In this document: positions 1-12,508 of the stretch, in pieces | How the letters are laid out: every line of letters starts with the position of its first letter | Position numbering within the stretch: position 1 is the stretch's first letter | NCBI RefSeq assembly: GCF_910589235.1 | Contig: NC_060956.1 | Span: forward strand, 9,450,499 to 9,514,498 | Origin: Vespa crabro | Taxonomy: Eukaryota; Arthropoda; Insecta; Hymenoptera; Vespidae | Direction of reading: 5' to 3' | Length of the DNA stretch: 64,000 bases | The notes under the pieces: generated by a model | Told to the model about the DNA's origin: nothing | The model's database searches: none | What the model saw: the letters and a program-made list of their open reading frames with translations, nothing else | Program-made: the position numbers and the translations under genes

Positions 1-1710
1 CGTGAAAGCATACATGGCAGATCGAATTAGTTCGTTGGAAAAAATGAGAAGAAAAAGAAAAGAGAAAAAGGAGATAAAAAAAGCAACGAAACTTTCATTT
101 GAAAGAAAATAAAATAACATAGAAATGTAGAGTACAGTAAGTAAGTACATCAAAGTCTGCTCTCTGTTAGCAAACTATGTTAAGATACTCGAAGGAAACA
201 CAATCGAAGCCGAGCACGTTAAGTCGGTCAACGTCCGCGTTTATCAGTGAGGCTTGTGAGAAAGCAAGATGACGAATTGAACCTAACACCAGTTTAAGTG
301 ACGACTCTTTTCTTTCCTATAATGCGAGCGACACCGTCGAAGACTGGTAAAGTACTTACCCTCGAAGTGCTTTCCTCTCGAACCTCACGAGAGATTCTCA
401 AGTGGCACTTCGTGACACCGTAATTCTATTCGATCGAATATAATCGCTTACATGATTAGAGATCGTGTTGAGTTTTTCTTTTTTCACGCTTTCCACAAAC
501 AATATACGTTGAAAAAGAAAAAAAAAAGAAAAGAATAATAAAAAATTAAAAAAAAAAAAAATAATAATAAAAAAAGAAAAAATAATAACTGATCGAAAAA
601 ACACTTTTCCAAAGGAAGAATTATGATCGACGATAAACCTTCAACGTTATTTTGTTTGCAAAAAGATGACGTTTTAACGCGAAAAACGCGGAAAATAAGA
701 AAGTTTCGTTTCCGGCATAAAGAGGAATACGAAACGTAACATAAATATCGAAAGAGTCAACGTGAAAAAGAAAATAAGAGGAAGAGAGAAAAAGAATACG
801 AAGAAGCGACTAAACAAACTCGTATCTCTTGCTCCAGTTCTCCTAATACGCGAACAGAGAAGAGACGCTTGTTTTCGAAGACAATGAAGGCCATGCTACT
901 ACTATCCGTAGGGACTATTGAACAAAGTTCCCTGTTGTTCGCTAAAGATACGTTGGTTACACTCGCTTTGTCAGAAAGCGAGAACCTTTTTCTTTCATTC
1001 TTTCTTTCTTTCTTTTCTTTTTCTTCTTTTTTTATAAACGTCAAAATCAAGCTTTTGAACTAACTCACCAAAGTTCCTAGAAAGTCAATGATTCACGTTT
1101 TAACCCTTTGCCATTCTATATTTAAACGAATTAAATCATTTTATTTCATACGTCTTATATTTTTTATATTATTTAAAAAATTATATAATTATAGAACAGA
1201 TATGCGTATGATATATCATTTCTAACGTATATGAATATATTGCATATCTGTAAGCACCAACGATACTTAGTTTGAAATGAAAATAAATTAATATATCGTT
1301 GAAATATTAATAATTGTAAAATTGGCATGGCATATATAAAATAGAACTATGAAAATGGTTAATTAATATAGAAAAAGAAAAAAGAATTACGTATTATTTG
1401 GAAAGCATGATCAATTTTACATCGAGATAATTAAAAAGTTTCACAGCAAACCAGGACCGTAAGTACACATAACACACGTAAACGCGTAGAACGTAAGAAA
1501 TTTAAATTCTCATAATATTCTTCAATTAATTTATTTTGATCTCATGCGTTCTTTGGAGGTAGGTCGGTTGATTGATCAGTTTACCTGTTTCCGTTACTTA
1601 ACCTAAGTGACATAAAACATTATTATGAGTTAACGCAAACTCGTTTCTTTTAAAATACGTGTTCCAGAAGAATTTCAGAAGTAATTTAACCGCCAGACCA
1701 AATGCGTGAT
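1..1710. other. intergenic or intronic DNA, no gene supported
   Basis: I see no exon here. The stretch holds an A-rich run (about 511-600) and a (TTTC)n pyrimidine run (about 987-1034). The overlapping open frames at 398-604, 757-1050 and 869-1063 owe their length to those runs. A 10-bp inverted repeat (1196-1205 with 1242-1251) encloses 36 AT-rich bases and could fold, but nothing marks it as an RNA gene. A minus-strand donor-like GTAAGT lies near 350, with no convincing exon beside it. Confidence 0.5.
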
Positions 1711-1780
1711 ACATACACACACACCTCTCTCCCTCTCTCTCTACTACTACTATTACTATTACTCTCTACTACTACTACTA
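1711..1780. repeat. compound CA / CT / ACT microsatellite
   Basis: A short (CA)n run passes into (CT)n and then (ACT)n/(ATT)n. The two overlapping frames of 62 and 72 codons here translate mainly to Ser, Leu and Thr runs and are not credible genes. Confidence 0.9.
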
Positions 1781-2428
1781 ATTCCGACGACGACTTTAAA
1801 CGTCTATCCGGTGACTCCTTTAGTACACTGACCTCAGTAATCTTCCTTGTTTCAAACAGGTTAAAGGCCATGAGACTTTTGTACAGTTGAAATTTTTTCA
1901 TCAAGACGACGTTTTTTAATGTGATCCTTTAACACACGTGTCTTATCATTCGAAACAAAACTCAAATCCAACAATTTTTTCTGTATTTTCTTTTTCTTTT
2001 CATTTTTGTTAAAACTTGCACGACCTCTATGAAATTGTGTATTATTAAAATATATTAAAATTGTTTAATAGATGTTACAAGAATACAAACAATGTGTACT
2101 TTTTACATAATCGTTATAATCCAATAAACTTCGAATATTATATTATTAAATAATTCTAACAAATATAATCTTGATAATAAAGAAATAAACCGTTTGATAG
2201 GAAAGATTAAAATCATAATTAACACATTTTTAAATAATAAATCTAGGACATTGACATAATTAAATCAAATTACACTTGTAATTTTTTTTCCATCCAACTT
2301 GAGACCGTAATGCTCATCAGTTAATTTCGAGGAAAAAGATAAAAGTGATATGTATCCTAGTTCTGTCGATAAGTAATTCTTATCTGACGAAGAGTATTTA
2401 CCATGAAAAAAAGAGAAGACAGAAGAAG

Positions 2429-2435
<7 letters not shown>

Positions 2436-2516
<81 letters not shown>
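2436..2516. repeat. (GA)n microsatellite
   Basis: An almost pure GA run of about 80 bp, preceded by GAA-rich sequence. It generates the Arg-Glu and Ser-Leu open frames at 2345-2605, which I do not regard as genes. Confidence 0.97.
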
Positions 2517-2518
<2 letters not shown>

Positions 2519-2979
2519 AACATGTTCATTTGAAGACGTTTTCGATCCTCCAAACGTCGATGTAATGCCGCCGGCTACGTCACTCCGCTCGACCCACCGC
2601 AACACGAACGAAAATAGAAATCTCGTAATCGCACCATAAAACTGAACTCCCGGGTTTCTGAGTTACACGCGCTGCACGAAAACGTTAAAAAATAGATCAA
2701 ACACGTTTCTGTTCTTATCACGTGCACGATAAAAGGAAGTAATGAAAAAGAAAAAATAAAAGATAAAAAAAAATAATAAAAAGAAATATAAAATAAAAAA
2801 TAAAAAAAAAACCATGGTAGATAACAAGGAAGATAATAAAAAAAAGTTTCTTAAAAATCGCTAATTAAAAAAGAATAAATAAAAAGACTTACCAAAGAAA
2901 CTGGAAAAGAAGTTTTCGAATTGCAGGCTTTCGCGAAGACGTCAAATTTCACTCTTCACTTTTTGAAAATGTGAATGTC

Positions 2980-2990
2980 CCCTCTTTCTT

Positions 2991-3056
<66 letters not shown>
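2980..3056. repeat. (CT)n microsatellite
   Basis: A CT run interrupted by a few TTT triplets. It lies between an A-rich stretch (2741-2895) and the G+C-richer promoter-like patch at 3.2-3.4 kb. Confidence 0.97.
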
Positions 3057-3204
3057 GCACTCGTATTATAAATTATATATATAGTCTTTCGATAATTATT
3101 TTGAATGAAAATCACTCGATCGAATAATTTATTAATGAAAAGAGAGACATTCGATCCACGTGAACGACCTCCTTCAATGATTTTACTTACGATGTACTTT
3201 ACTT

Positions 3205-3400
3205 ACATTATTTAAGAAGAACAAAGAAGTACGCCGCACGAGCTCCGGCAGCCGACTGAGCGCGAAACCACGAACGGATGCTGCGACGAGCTCGTTCGGT
3301 TATCAACTGTTCTGTGAAACACGTAGCGCAGCCCCCACTGCGCCACCTACCGAACAACTCTCCGATTGGTTCGTCGTTTCCCGCTCGCTTCACACACTCA
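3205..3400 (-). promoter_or_regulatory. candidate promoter and 5' untranslated exon (minus strand)
   Basis: This is a G+C- and CpG-richer island in AT-rich surroundings. Read on the minus strand it has a CCAAT box (the plus strand reads GATTGG near 3362-3367). It also has an arthropod-type initiator TCAGTC at 3259-3254, with the A at 3257. About 50 bp downstream is a good splice donor, GTAAGT, with the last exon base at 3207. A CTCF-like core (TAGGTGGCGCA on minus) covers about 3339-3349. The minus frame at 3393-3208 is open for 61 codons but matches no family I know. A promoter with a short noncoding first exon is an inference; a chance G+C patch is possible. Confidence 0.3.
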
Positions 3401-3404
3401 TGCT

Positions 3405-3640
3405 CCCACTCTTCTTTCTTTTTTTTCTTCTCTGTTCTTTTCTCTCTTCCTATCTCTTATTCTCTCTGTCTCTCTCCTTCTTTTTTTCTCTCTTTTTCCT
3501 TTTCTTTTTCTTTTTCTGTTTCTCTTTCTCTTTCTCTGTCGTTCTACTTCTCAGCGACACTCATGTATCTCCCTTCTTTTTGTATCCTTCTGCCCTTTTT
3601 CTTTATTTTTTTTTCCTTTCTCTTCTTTTTCCTCTTCTTA
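3405..3640. repeat. pyrimidine-rich low-complexity tract
   Basis: About 240 bp of nearly continuous C and T on the plus strand with mixed TTTC and CTTT units. All three frames are open across it and give Phe-Ser-Leu strings. These frames are artefacts of composition. Confidence 0.9.
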
Positions 3641-3720
3641 TCCAGGATTTCTGTATACTTTTATGTGGACGGATACAGTTTCGAGTGATATACAGAGACT
3701 ATTTTAAATGTGTGTAAATT

Positions 3721-3726
3721 TATATG

Positions 3727-3791
<65 letters not shown>

Positions 3792-3832
3792 ATATGATAT
3801 ATATATATTATATGATATATATCTGTATATAT
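3721..3832. repeat. (TA)n microsatellite
   Basis: About 110 bp of TA dinucleotides with TATGATAT interruptions. Confidence 0.97.
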
Positions 3833-4928
3833 TAATATTTTTAGTGAGTGTAAAAAGTATTCGTATAATGATTAATTTGAAATAAGACTTTGGTGAAATT
3901 GTAATTTATTAACTAATTTTTTATATATAATTTATATATAAAGAAGTCGAAAAAATTTCCATTGTCAAAAGTTCTCATCACGTTTTCTTTTTTCTTTTAA
4001 TTTTATTTAATCTTCGTAATTAGAAAGCAACTAATTCTCGAGAATCGAAAATGAATTTGAATAAAACTAAATCCTCGCAACTTACAAATGTATTAAGGAG
4101 CACCTTCTTTGTCTACTCATTTCGAAAGTCTACTAGACTAAAAAAAAAGAACAAAAAAAAAAAATAATAATGAAGAAATGCAATCTGTCTGCTTTATTCA
4201 TCACTATCTCACTCCTTCTACGCCTCATTTGCACTATAACTGTTGTACTTTCCTGAATTCGCGGCGAAGTGTTAATTGTGCATTTAGGAACAGCTTTTAG
4301 TCCTATGAGAAACTTCTGTCGAGCGGCTGGTAGGAAGAAACTCATCGAGTTCTCTCAGTTATTCGTAAACTTTGTACACGACACGTTTTTGGAACAGGGG
4401 GAGGAAGATTGCTTCCATCTACATCGAATATTACCTACTTGAAAAACAAACGATGTTATCTTTATGTAAGGTATATTTCATCGAAAGAAAAAAGAAAAAG
4501 AAAAAAAGAAACTTTCTAAGAAACAAAGAATGAAATCAATTCAATAAAAAAACGAATATCTATTTGAAAATATGGCCGAAATATTTCACATAAAGTACAT
4601 ACAAATAAATAAGTAGGTACTTATTTATGTAAGTAAATATAAAGATTCGAACGAATGAGACAAATATCGAAGAAAATAATGAAAAAAATTACTACTATTT
4701 GATAATATGTTATCATATGTTTAGAAAAACGTTGAAGTGTAACAAATAAAAACAATAAAAAAGAAAAACTGAATACAACGATAATCTCGTTGCATCGAAT
4801 CACTATGGCAACATGTATCATCGTTTTATCTCTTTTCCTCTCATTTATTTTCATTCCATCTCACTTGTCCTCGTTTCTACGTATACGGTCACGTTTTCCA
4901 TCTCGCTTCCATGAATTCCCCTTTAACA
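3833..4928. other. gene-free stretch
   Basis: AT-rich sequence with short A-rich runs near 4140-4165 and 4485-4510. A 70-codon minus frame (4345-4133) ends in a Phe/Ile run from the A-rich tract and has no recognisable domain. I see nothing else. Confidence 0.5.
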
Positions 4929-5817
4929 TTTTCTCTCTCTCTCTCTCTCTCTCTCTCTTTCAGCTTCCTGTTTCTCTTAGTTATTTGTACGCATCACGTC
5001 GCACTCTTCTGAATTCATTCGTTCCGTTATTAGCCCTTGTTTGCTGCCACGCTTTGCACTTGCCCTCGGCCAAATCAATCTGAACGCGATGAAATAGCGG
5101 GACGAGTTACCGTACGGCAAGCTGCGCCATTACGCCCATTCCTTTGTCCTTTTTCATTTGATTACATTATCTAAGACCCAGTTTGCGGTAGTCGTTGCGT
5201 CTATTCATCGTATATCGCATTTTCTACGAGCATTAGTATATCGTTTAATGGTCATAATGTAACACAATCGTAATTGAGAATAATAAATTTGTTTAAAAGC
5301 AAGCATCAATGATGTACATATACGGTCAATTTATAAAAACGAAATATTTTTGAATTTTTAACTGTATTGAAACATACAATATAAATTAATTTTTTTTTAC
5401 TAATAAAGTATTGATCTCTCTAGAAATATAAGTCCTAGAAATATAAAATGAGTGATAAATTCTTAAATAAAGTCCTAATAATTAAATTATCTTCTAAATT
5501 AAATTTAATTAAAATAAATTAAATTAAATTAAATGATAATTATTATTATTATTATTATTATTATCATTATATTATTATATCATATAAAATATAATTCCAG
5601 AATGTTTTAAATATATATAAATCATAAATGTATAAAAACAATATATTCTAAAAACAATGAAAAAAATTCATGATGACTATTTAATTTACAGTCTTTATTT
5701 CCACATCAACACGTTCCCTTTACAAATATCATTTATAAGTATTTATTCCATCGCATAACCGCAATATTCCTGCAACGAAGATCTTTAAAGGAAACTGAGG
5801 CGAGAGGCAGAAGAAAA

Positions 5818-5850
<33 letters not shown>

Positions 5851-5870
5851 AGAAAAGACGAGTAAAGAGC
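4929..5870. other. gene-free stretch with CT and ATT microsatellites
   Basis: It contains a (CT)n run (4929-4960), a TTAAA/ATT-rich tract (5502-5585) and a (GA)n run (5811-5858). A less AT-rich patch at about 5085-5215 includes two adjacent Pho-like GCCAT/CCCAT cores near 5124-5140. No exon was recognised. Confidence 0.6.
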
Positions 5871-6069
5871 GAGCTTTGAAACTACGACTGCCAGAGGAGG
5901 ATGAGAAGAAGAGAGAGTTTACGAAAGAAAGTTTAATTTCTTACGAGTTTCGCAAAGTCTTTCGTGGCACACAACCCTCGGTCCTTTACCACCTGCGGGT
6001 CTCTCGACAAAATGCGTTCAACGAAACCCGAAACTTTTCCATGTTCATGTATAAGTATATGTATTCTAT

Positions 6070-6148
6070 TTATATATATATATATATATATACATATATA
6101 TACGTATATAAGAATACTACATATATATATATATATATACACATACAC
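6070..6148. repeat. (TA)n microsatellite
   Basis: TA dinucleotides with TACATA and TACGTA interruptions. They create the Tyr-Ile open frames spanning 5876-6223 on both strands. Confidence 0.95.
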
Positions 6149-7118
6149 GTAACCAAATGTAAGTATGTACAGGAAAGGCACACGTGTCAGACATAAACAT
6201 GTTTCTAGAGAAAGGAAACACACTATGAGAGAGAATTGGACCGGACTAAAACGGAAGTGGAATTAATAAATGTTCTATAGCAAGGGTAGTCGAGGGGGGA
6301 GTAGAAATCCAAAGATGAAGGGAGAGCGTAAAGTGGACAATTGCAAAGAAAGACGTACCTATCGTGTCCGCTAGTCACGTTTAATGAAAAGTTCGTGACA
6401 AAAAGTAATAAATGAAAAGTCCACTTAATTACTGATTCGCGTGTTGCCTAGTAAGTAAGTACCTACCTAACTTTCCTATCGTAAGAAAAGCAAAGCGTTT
6501 TGAAATTTTTTTTTTAATTTTCTCATAAATCATGATCGTTCTTTTTTATTGGACTCTCCCAATAATGATTATTTTGTTATTATACTCCTCAATAATTATT
6601 GAACATTGATCCCGTTGAACGTTAACTCGTTAACATGTTCATGATTAACGCGTGGTAATTTCATTAAAATTCGCTGAATACGTACATAACGTGAAAATGC
6701 AATTAACGATTTATCCCAAATACATTTTACGTATTACCAAACGACAGGGTAACGTCCGTCGATATAGTAATATTTTAAATAATTCTATATATCATGATAT
6801 ATAGCACCGTTTAGTGTTTAAAGTATTATTGTAATACCTTGTGTTGCAGACCGTTAAGATACTTATTATAATTAATCGTAATCAATTTTTGCTTTATTTT
6901 ATTTTTTATTCTTCTTTTTTCTCCTTTTGTTTTCCATTTCGCGCAAATTATCGTATGATAACTTGGCTACTAATAATAATTCGAAATCAAAGTTAATGAA
7001 ATAAAGCTTCGCTTAATTACGGGCTAGCGTGTCATACTCGTTCATATTGTATGCAATAAAAGAGAGGGACAAAAGATAAAAAGAAAACAGGACTATCGAA
7101 GCAAGGGAATGAATAGAA
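6149..7118. other. gene-free stretch with a 20-bp perfect palindrome
   Basis: No exon was recognised. A perfect 20-bp AT-rich palindrome with a central TCATGA lies at 6785-6804. The sequence around 6600-6720 is less AT-rich and has several GTTAAC and TTAACG words. Confidence 0.5.
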
Positions 7119-7127
7119 TGAGAAAGC

Positions 7128-7169
<42 letters not shown>

Positions 7170-7204
7170 ATGAAAGGGAGAGAGAGAGAAAAAAAGAAGA
7201 AAAA
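7119..7204. repeat. (GA)n microsatellite
   Basis: A purine tract of GA units with AAAG interruptions. It is followed about 160 bp later by the complementary CT tract at 7363-7502, so the pair could form a long imperfect hairpin. Confidence 0.95.
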
Positions 7205-7362
7205 AATTACTTGATGCTAGAGGTGTTGAAACGTTGTTTGCACGGCTTTTTTTCAGTCTGTAGGATTAATGCGTAAACCGAGTATCTCATAACGAAAAGG
7301 TGGACTGTCCACGTAACAAATCGACGTAGATTCCGGAACATTTTTTCAACCCTCGAATCTAT

Positions 7363-7374
7363 CCTCTCACTCTG

Positions 7375-7405
<31 letters not shown>

Positions 7406-7408
7406 ATC

Positions 7409-7439
<31 letters not shown>

Positions 7440-7441
7440 CA

Positions 7442-7486
<45 letters not shown>

Positions 7487-7502
7487 CCTCTCTTTCTCTT
7501 CC
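7363..7502. repeat. (CT)n microsatellite
   Basis: About 140 bp of CT units broken by TTT and TATC interruptions. Confidence 0.97.
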
Positions 7503-8787
7503 ATGCTCTTTATCTGCCGAGCTATAAAGGGAAGAGTGATTTGTCGACGAAACGCAGACCGGTTAAGGCGGCCAAGTAAAACCTTCCTCCCACAAAGAAA
7601 CTAAGAAGGTGAACAAAACAAACGTTCAGTGAACTGGAGAAGTAAAGAGAGAAAAAGAAAAAAGAGAGAGAAAGAAACTTTTCTCTTATCCCGCCGAAAA
7701 GAACTTTTATTCTTTTCTTACCTAACGGATCATCTTTTCAAGGTAATTTTATTACATAGGTCATAGGTCATTTCGATCTCACTCTTGCCATCTCATTTTT
7801 ATTATTTAACTGTTCCCATCATCATTTCTTTATCTTACTTTTATATTATATCGTGGTTAAAATTGATCTCATGAATTTATTTCAAAGTATATAGTAATCT
7901 ATATCTAAATATATAAAATAAGATAACGTAGATATAAGTATTTACTTTATATCTACGAAAAGAAAAAATTATTGTGTTCGTAGAAGAATATAATATTGAA
8001 CGAAGCACAATTGTCGACAAAACATAAACAAAATCGTATCGATGACAAGAAATTGCTGGCCAATTGAAAGTCGTCCTACGAAATTAAACGATTGTGTAAG
8101 CAAAACAATCTGATCTTATCATTCTGCGTTTCTTTCTCTGTGTAGTTATGCGCACGTTCGCATAATTCTTTTATATTAGTTGAAGACTGTTCATCACTCT
8201 TGGTTTTATAACCAAGATAATAAATAAACCGTCAATGTTAATAAACCATGACAATAAACCATCAACAATTAGAACAGGCATAATTCTTAATCGATTTTGA
8301 TCAATAAGATATTGATCTCATATTCGAAATAACAGAATTTAAGCTAAAACTTTGCTATTTCGAATTCGGACTATGTACATATATGATGACGATAATTTAT
8401 AATGATAAAAGAAAAAAAAATGTCTCATCTCAATGGATGGTCTTTTTTTTAAATTTTCAATAAATCATGTCCTTCATAATTTCTACCTATGACCACCGAT
8501 CGATAGATACGTCTCATATTTTAATTCATATTAAAATAATATAATATATAAGTATTCACAAATTATTTTTAACAAAATATTCGATAAAATCTTGTTTTTC
8601 GTCGAAAATACTAGTTATAATATGTGTCAATTTAAGAACAAAACCATCGTCTTTCTCGATTAATCCAAAATGCCATATCTACTTATACGATATGATACTT
8701 TTCGAAAGAACAATAAAAATTTAATAACAATAACAATAACAAATATAATAACAATTGTCGAGTAATAATTTTCTTCGTTGTTATTAA
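7503..8787. other. gene-free stretch
   Basis: AT-rich sequence with a purine-rich patch near 7640-7680. No exon, RNA gene or recognisable mobile element was seen before the MITE at 8788. Confidence 0.5.
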
Positions 8788-9109
8788 CACTATGCAGTCG
8801 GACGACACCACAGTAGTGTCGTGCGCAAAAGAGCGGCCAACGGCCGGCGACACCACAGTGGTGTGCGCGAAATAGCGACCAACGGTCGGCGAAACCACAG
8901 TGGTGTGTGCATATGTATCGCTCAGTGGCCAGCGACAGCACTGTAGTATCTTTTGCATTCTATTGGTGTTTTGTTTAGTTTACAATAAGTTACATACGTG
9001 AACAAGTTTTTTGTTTTTATAAGTATTTGTGCGACAAACCAAGTAATCCGAATTAGCGCTTCTGGCGCCAAGCGATCAAATTTTTACGAGACGTGCGGAC
9101 GGCAAAGTG
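8788..9109. mobile_element. piggyBac-type MITE (non-autonomous)
   Basis: A 322-bp element sits between two TTAA tetranucleotides (8784-8787 and 9110-9113), the target duplication typical of piggyBac-superfamily transposons. Its ends are imperfect inverted repeats. The left end begins CACTATGCAGTCGG and the right end read inward begins CACTTTGCCGTCCG, which is 11 of 14 identical. There is no transposase. The left half holds about 3.5 tandem copies of a 42-45 bp unit, each starting with a CACCAC/GTGGTG palindrome. This gives the repetitive 91-93 codon minus frames at 8660-8958, which are not genes. The class assignment follows from the TTAA sites and inverted ends and is an inference. Confidence 0.7.
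8803..8960. repeat. tandem palindromic subrepeats inside the MITE
   Basis: The units begin at 8803, 8848, 8890 and 8933 (the last one partial), with periods of 45, 42 and 43 bp. Each starts CGACACCACAGTGGTG or a close variant, whose CACCAC and GTGGTG arms are complementary. The middle of each unit (ACCAACGGTCGG in the second) is also partly self-complementary. Such subterminal repeats could bind a transposase or drive tandem expansion; that function is inferred. Confidence 0.85.
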
Positions 9110-9113
9110 TTAA

Positions 9114-9593
9114 GCGTTAAAAAAAAGAAAATGTTCTGCACTTGGTATTTTTCAAAAAAAGAAAAAACGTCGAGAAATTGAAGGAAAACTTATACGGATA
9201 ATCATAGAGATCATAAAGATTCGTCCTTATATCTACTAACTTACTCTACAAGAGAAAAATATCTTTGGCAAAGAGAGAACTATGAGTATAAATTTCTTTT
9301 TCTATTTTTTTTCTTTGCGATACCATTGATTGGAGTTGTATCTATTGTTATACAATCCGTACACGAATGCATTCGGATTTATTTTCATGCCGAAATATCG
9401 AGCGAGGAACGTAAGTACTTACTGATGTCACCTCTGAAAAATTTTTTAAGGTGCATATGTACCTATCGTATGACAGGCATCTTGAAATATCCGGGGAATT
9501 ATTCACGTGCTTATTTCGACATTCTCTCGATTTATAGATACGATAGGGACACAGAAAGAGTAAGAAAAAGAAAAAAAGAGACATACAGATCCA
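9114..9593. other. gene-free stretch
   Basis: AT-rich sequence after the MITE. The plus frame 9326-9664 (112 codons) runs into the GA tract and ends as Arg-Glu repeats. Its first 85 codons show no domain that I recognise. Confidence 0.5.
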
Positions 9594-9612
9594 AAGAGAG
9601 AGCAAAGAGAGA

Positions 9613-9661
<49 letters not shown>
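9594..9661. repeat. (GA)n microsatellite
   Basis: GA run preceded by three AGCAAAGAG-like units. Confidence 0.95.
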
Positions 9662-9664
<3 letters not shown>

Positions 9665-12445
9665 ACAGGTCGTCGTATTTTCCGAGCATTCTGCATTTGA
9701 GTCATTGACCGAAGATGATATTTACTTCGAACCTGACGAACGCTCCACTTCCTTCCTCATCCTCCTTTTCCTCTATCCTTTTCTTTCCTCGTCTAATCAT
9801 ATCATTCTCCAATATTCACGAGACTTTATTGAATTTTCATTAATTTCTAAAAACGTCATGTCTCGGTATTTTAATCTAACAGGAATAAATATTCGTTGCT
9901 TAATAGTTAATAATCGTCTAGGAACTTTTTAAAATATCGTTTAATCTAATATGTCTGAATCGTCTCTGCACAATATCTAGATTCGTTATATATGGAAATG
10001 TTTTTGGGTGTATGGCCTATAAATGCAAATATTTAAATACGCGGTTATTCGTGTAAATGGATATTTTTTCATTGGGAAGCGATAATAACATGGTACCTGG
10101 CTGTCTAATTTCTTTAATTTTCAGACAGTTACAAACATATATTTTGCATATTTTGCATGTTTCATATTTTTCATTTTTATATATATATACATTATATATA
10201 CATGTATATATACATATATATATATATATATGTATATATGTAAAAGTATATTACATATTTGATTTATTTGTCGTATGTATTTTTAAAAATACGATATTAT
10301 TTATTGTGATTTCGGATCAATTTGTTGTAAATGCTGCTATCAAAGTACCGATAAATTTATTCAGACCGGAAATATTCTGACGTAGAAAAACATTTTATAC
10401 GGTATCAAATAATTTTCCAGAACACTACAGAAATTAATAATGGCTCTAGTGTTCTTGAATCTATAATATTGTAGTGCTATGATATATATTTTAGTACAAT
10501 TTGAAACGGATAAGTGTTTCAAAATCAATTTCAAAATCAATATAGTAATCAATTAGGTAAATCAGTTAAATGATTTGAAATCAGTACAGTATTTGATTTT
10601 CATTTCTAAATTAATGCTTTAAATAATAAACGATATGATCATATTAAAAATAAATCAACGTACTAATTAATTTAAGACTGGAGTGATAAAATAAGATATA
10701 ACAATATCACTATTGACACATTTCAATACTCTTATTGTTAGTAACAGCAATACAATTCAAATAGTACATATTACGGAATAATGTACAATACTGAAAGAAA
10801 AGCTAATCGTGAAGAAGAAGACGAATGAATGTTTAAATTGCATGCATAAGACATTGGCTGTTGCAAATATAACTTGGCGAAGTCTTGGTAACGAATATGG
10901 TCGTGATTTTCTTATGAAATATATGGATTAGAATATTTCTAATGATTCCTATGAGATGAAAAAAACTATCTCGAAGAATTCCATAAATTAACAATACATG
11001 ATATTAAACATGATATTTATTATTGAAAATTATATGTGAATTTTAAAAGACGGGACAGCAATTTAATTATTTCAAAAATCTATGAGAATGAAACAACGGT
11101 ACTTCATTTATTTTCGAATAAATAATTTGATATCTTCGGTTAAAAACATATTTGTGAAAGATATCCTTTCGCATTGAACATTATGGCCTGTATAATTAGT
11201 AATATTTTACACAATGCATTTGTATAATATAAAAGAAATAATGTTTCCAACATATTTATTACATATCTCACATATTTTTCTCATACGTTCATATATCTAC
11301 TATATGTTCATATTTCACATATATTATTTACATATTTCAACATATTTTAAATGTATAAATATTAACCGTCTACGAATATTAAAAATAAATAGACAAGTTA
11401 TATTACAATTTATATTATATTATAGACAATAAAAAATTGATTGAAAGTACTTGAGTTGATTTATTTTTCCATTGTAAATTAATATAGTTCTTTTTTTTAT
11501 TTAAAATTCAATTAGCTCAGCGAAAGAAATTTTCAAGTATTTGTATTCCTTTTTTCTTTCTTTTTGTTCTGTATTTTTTTTTTTTTAATGAGTTTTATTG
11601 ATATATGAAGCTGGTACGTACGTATAAATTTTATGTATCCTATATATATATGCTTTTATTGTTGGCGCAACACATCGATCGTAAACGAACGAGAAGAGGT
11701 TCCCATTAACCCGAATTAAAGTAACGCGGCTTTGCTCTTATTGTTAGTCGCGATTCGATGATCACAATCTCCTTATTTCCCGGCCTAATGTACCATTTGC
11801 CTTACTTACTTACTTTTTATCTCTCTTATCTACGCTAACCCGTAGTGCAATTGTTCATTTTTAAAAAACTTAAAATAAAACTGTAGACAAAGTATCAATA
11901 AAAATTAATTAATATCTGATTATTAATCCCCATTCGCTGGTTATTATCTCATTAATTGAAATTCTATAGGAGGTAATATTATCCCGACTTCGTTGAAAAT
12001 GATTAAAATTAATATTAATGCGGATAGTAGTTGTTTTTTATTTTTATTGCTAAAGTATATCTATAACAGATCTTTAAGAACTGTTGAAATGGATTGTAAA
12101 GAAAAAAAAATAAAAGGAAAAAAAAAAAGAAAAGAACAAAAATTCAGTAAATTTGATGATGGAAATAAATCAGGCACAAAAGATAATATATAGATAAAGA
12201 GAAACTTTTGAAAATTAGATTAAACGAGATTTCAAATTTGATAACGTTCATAAGCCAATGCGATATTGTATAGGTATGCGTTGTTTCTCGTTTATCTACG
12301 AATGAGATGTAACAAACTTATGTTAGTAATCGTCGATCTTCCTAACGTCACCAAATGGATTGCTTCGCTGAGCTAATTGAATGCTCGTTGCTGCATCTGA
12401 TTAGGGTAGTGGTTGCCGTTTATACTATGCCGTTTATAGCGTTTC
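9662..12445. other. gene-free AT-rich stretch
   Basis: It includes a (TA)n tract (10179-10240) and a degenerate CATAT-rich stretch (11256-11352). A less AT-rich patch at about 11655-11805 with several CGAT words could be regulatory. The open frames at 10057-10380 and 11214-11432 are Ile/Tyr-rich products of composition. No exon was recognised. Confidence 0.5.
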
Positions 12446-12508
12446 CACACACACACACACATATATACATGATATATGTATACATATATACATATATAGA
12501 TATATAGG
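12446..12508. repeat. (CA)n/(TA)n compound microsatellite
   Basis: (CA)n followed by TATA/TACA units. Confidence 0.93.

Noticed and set aside
5124..5140. Two adjacent Pho-like GCCAT/CCCAT cores (possible Polycomb response element)
   Set aside because: Only two short cores are present, without a wider cluster of GAGA or Pho sites, so chance is the simpler explanation.
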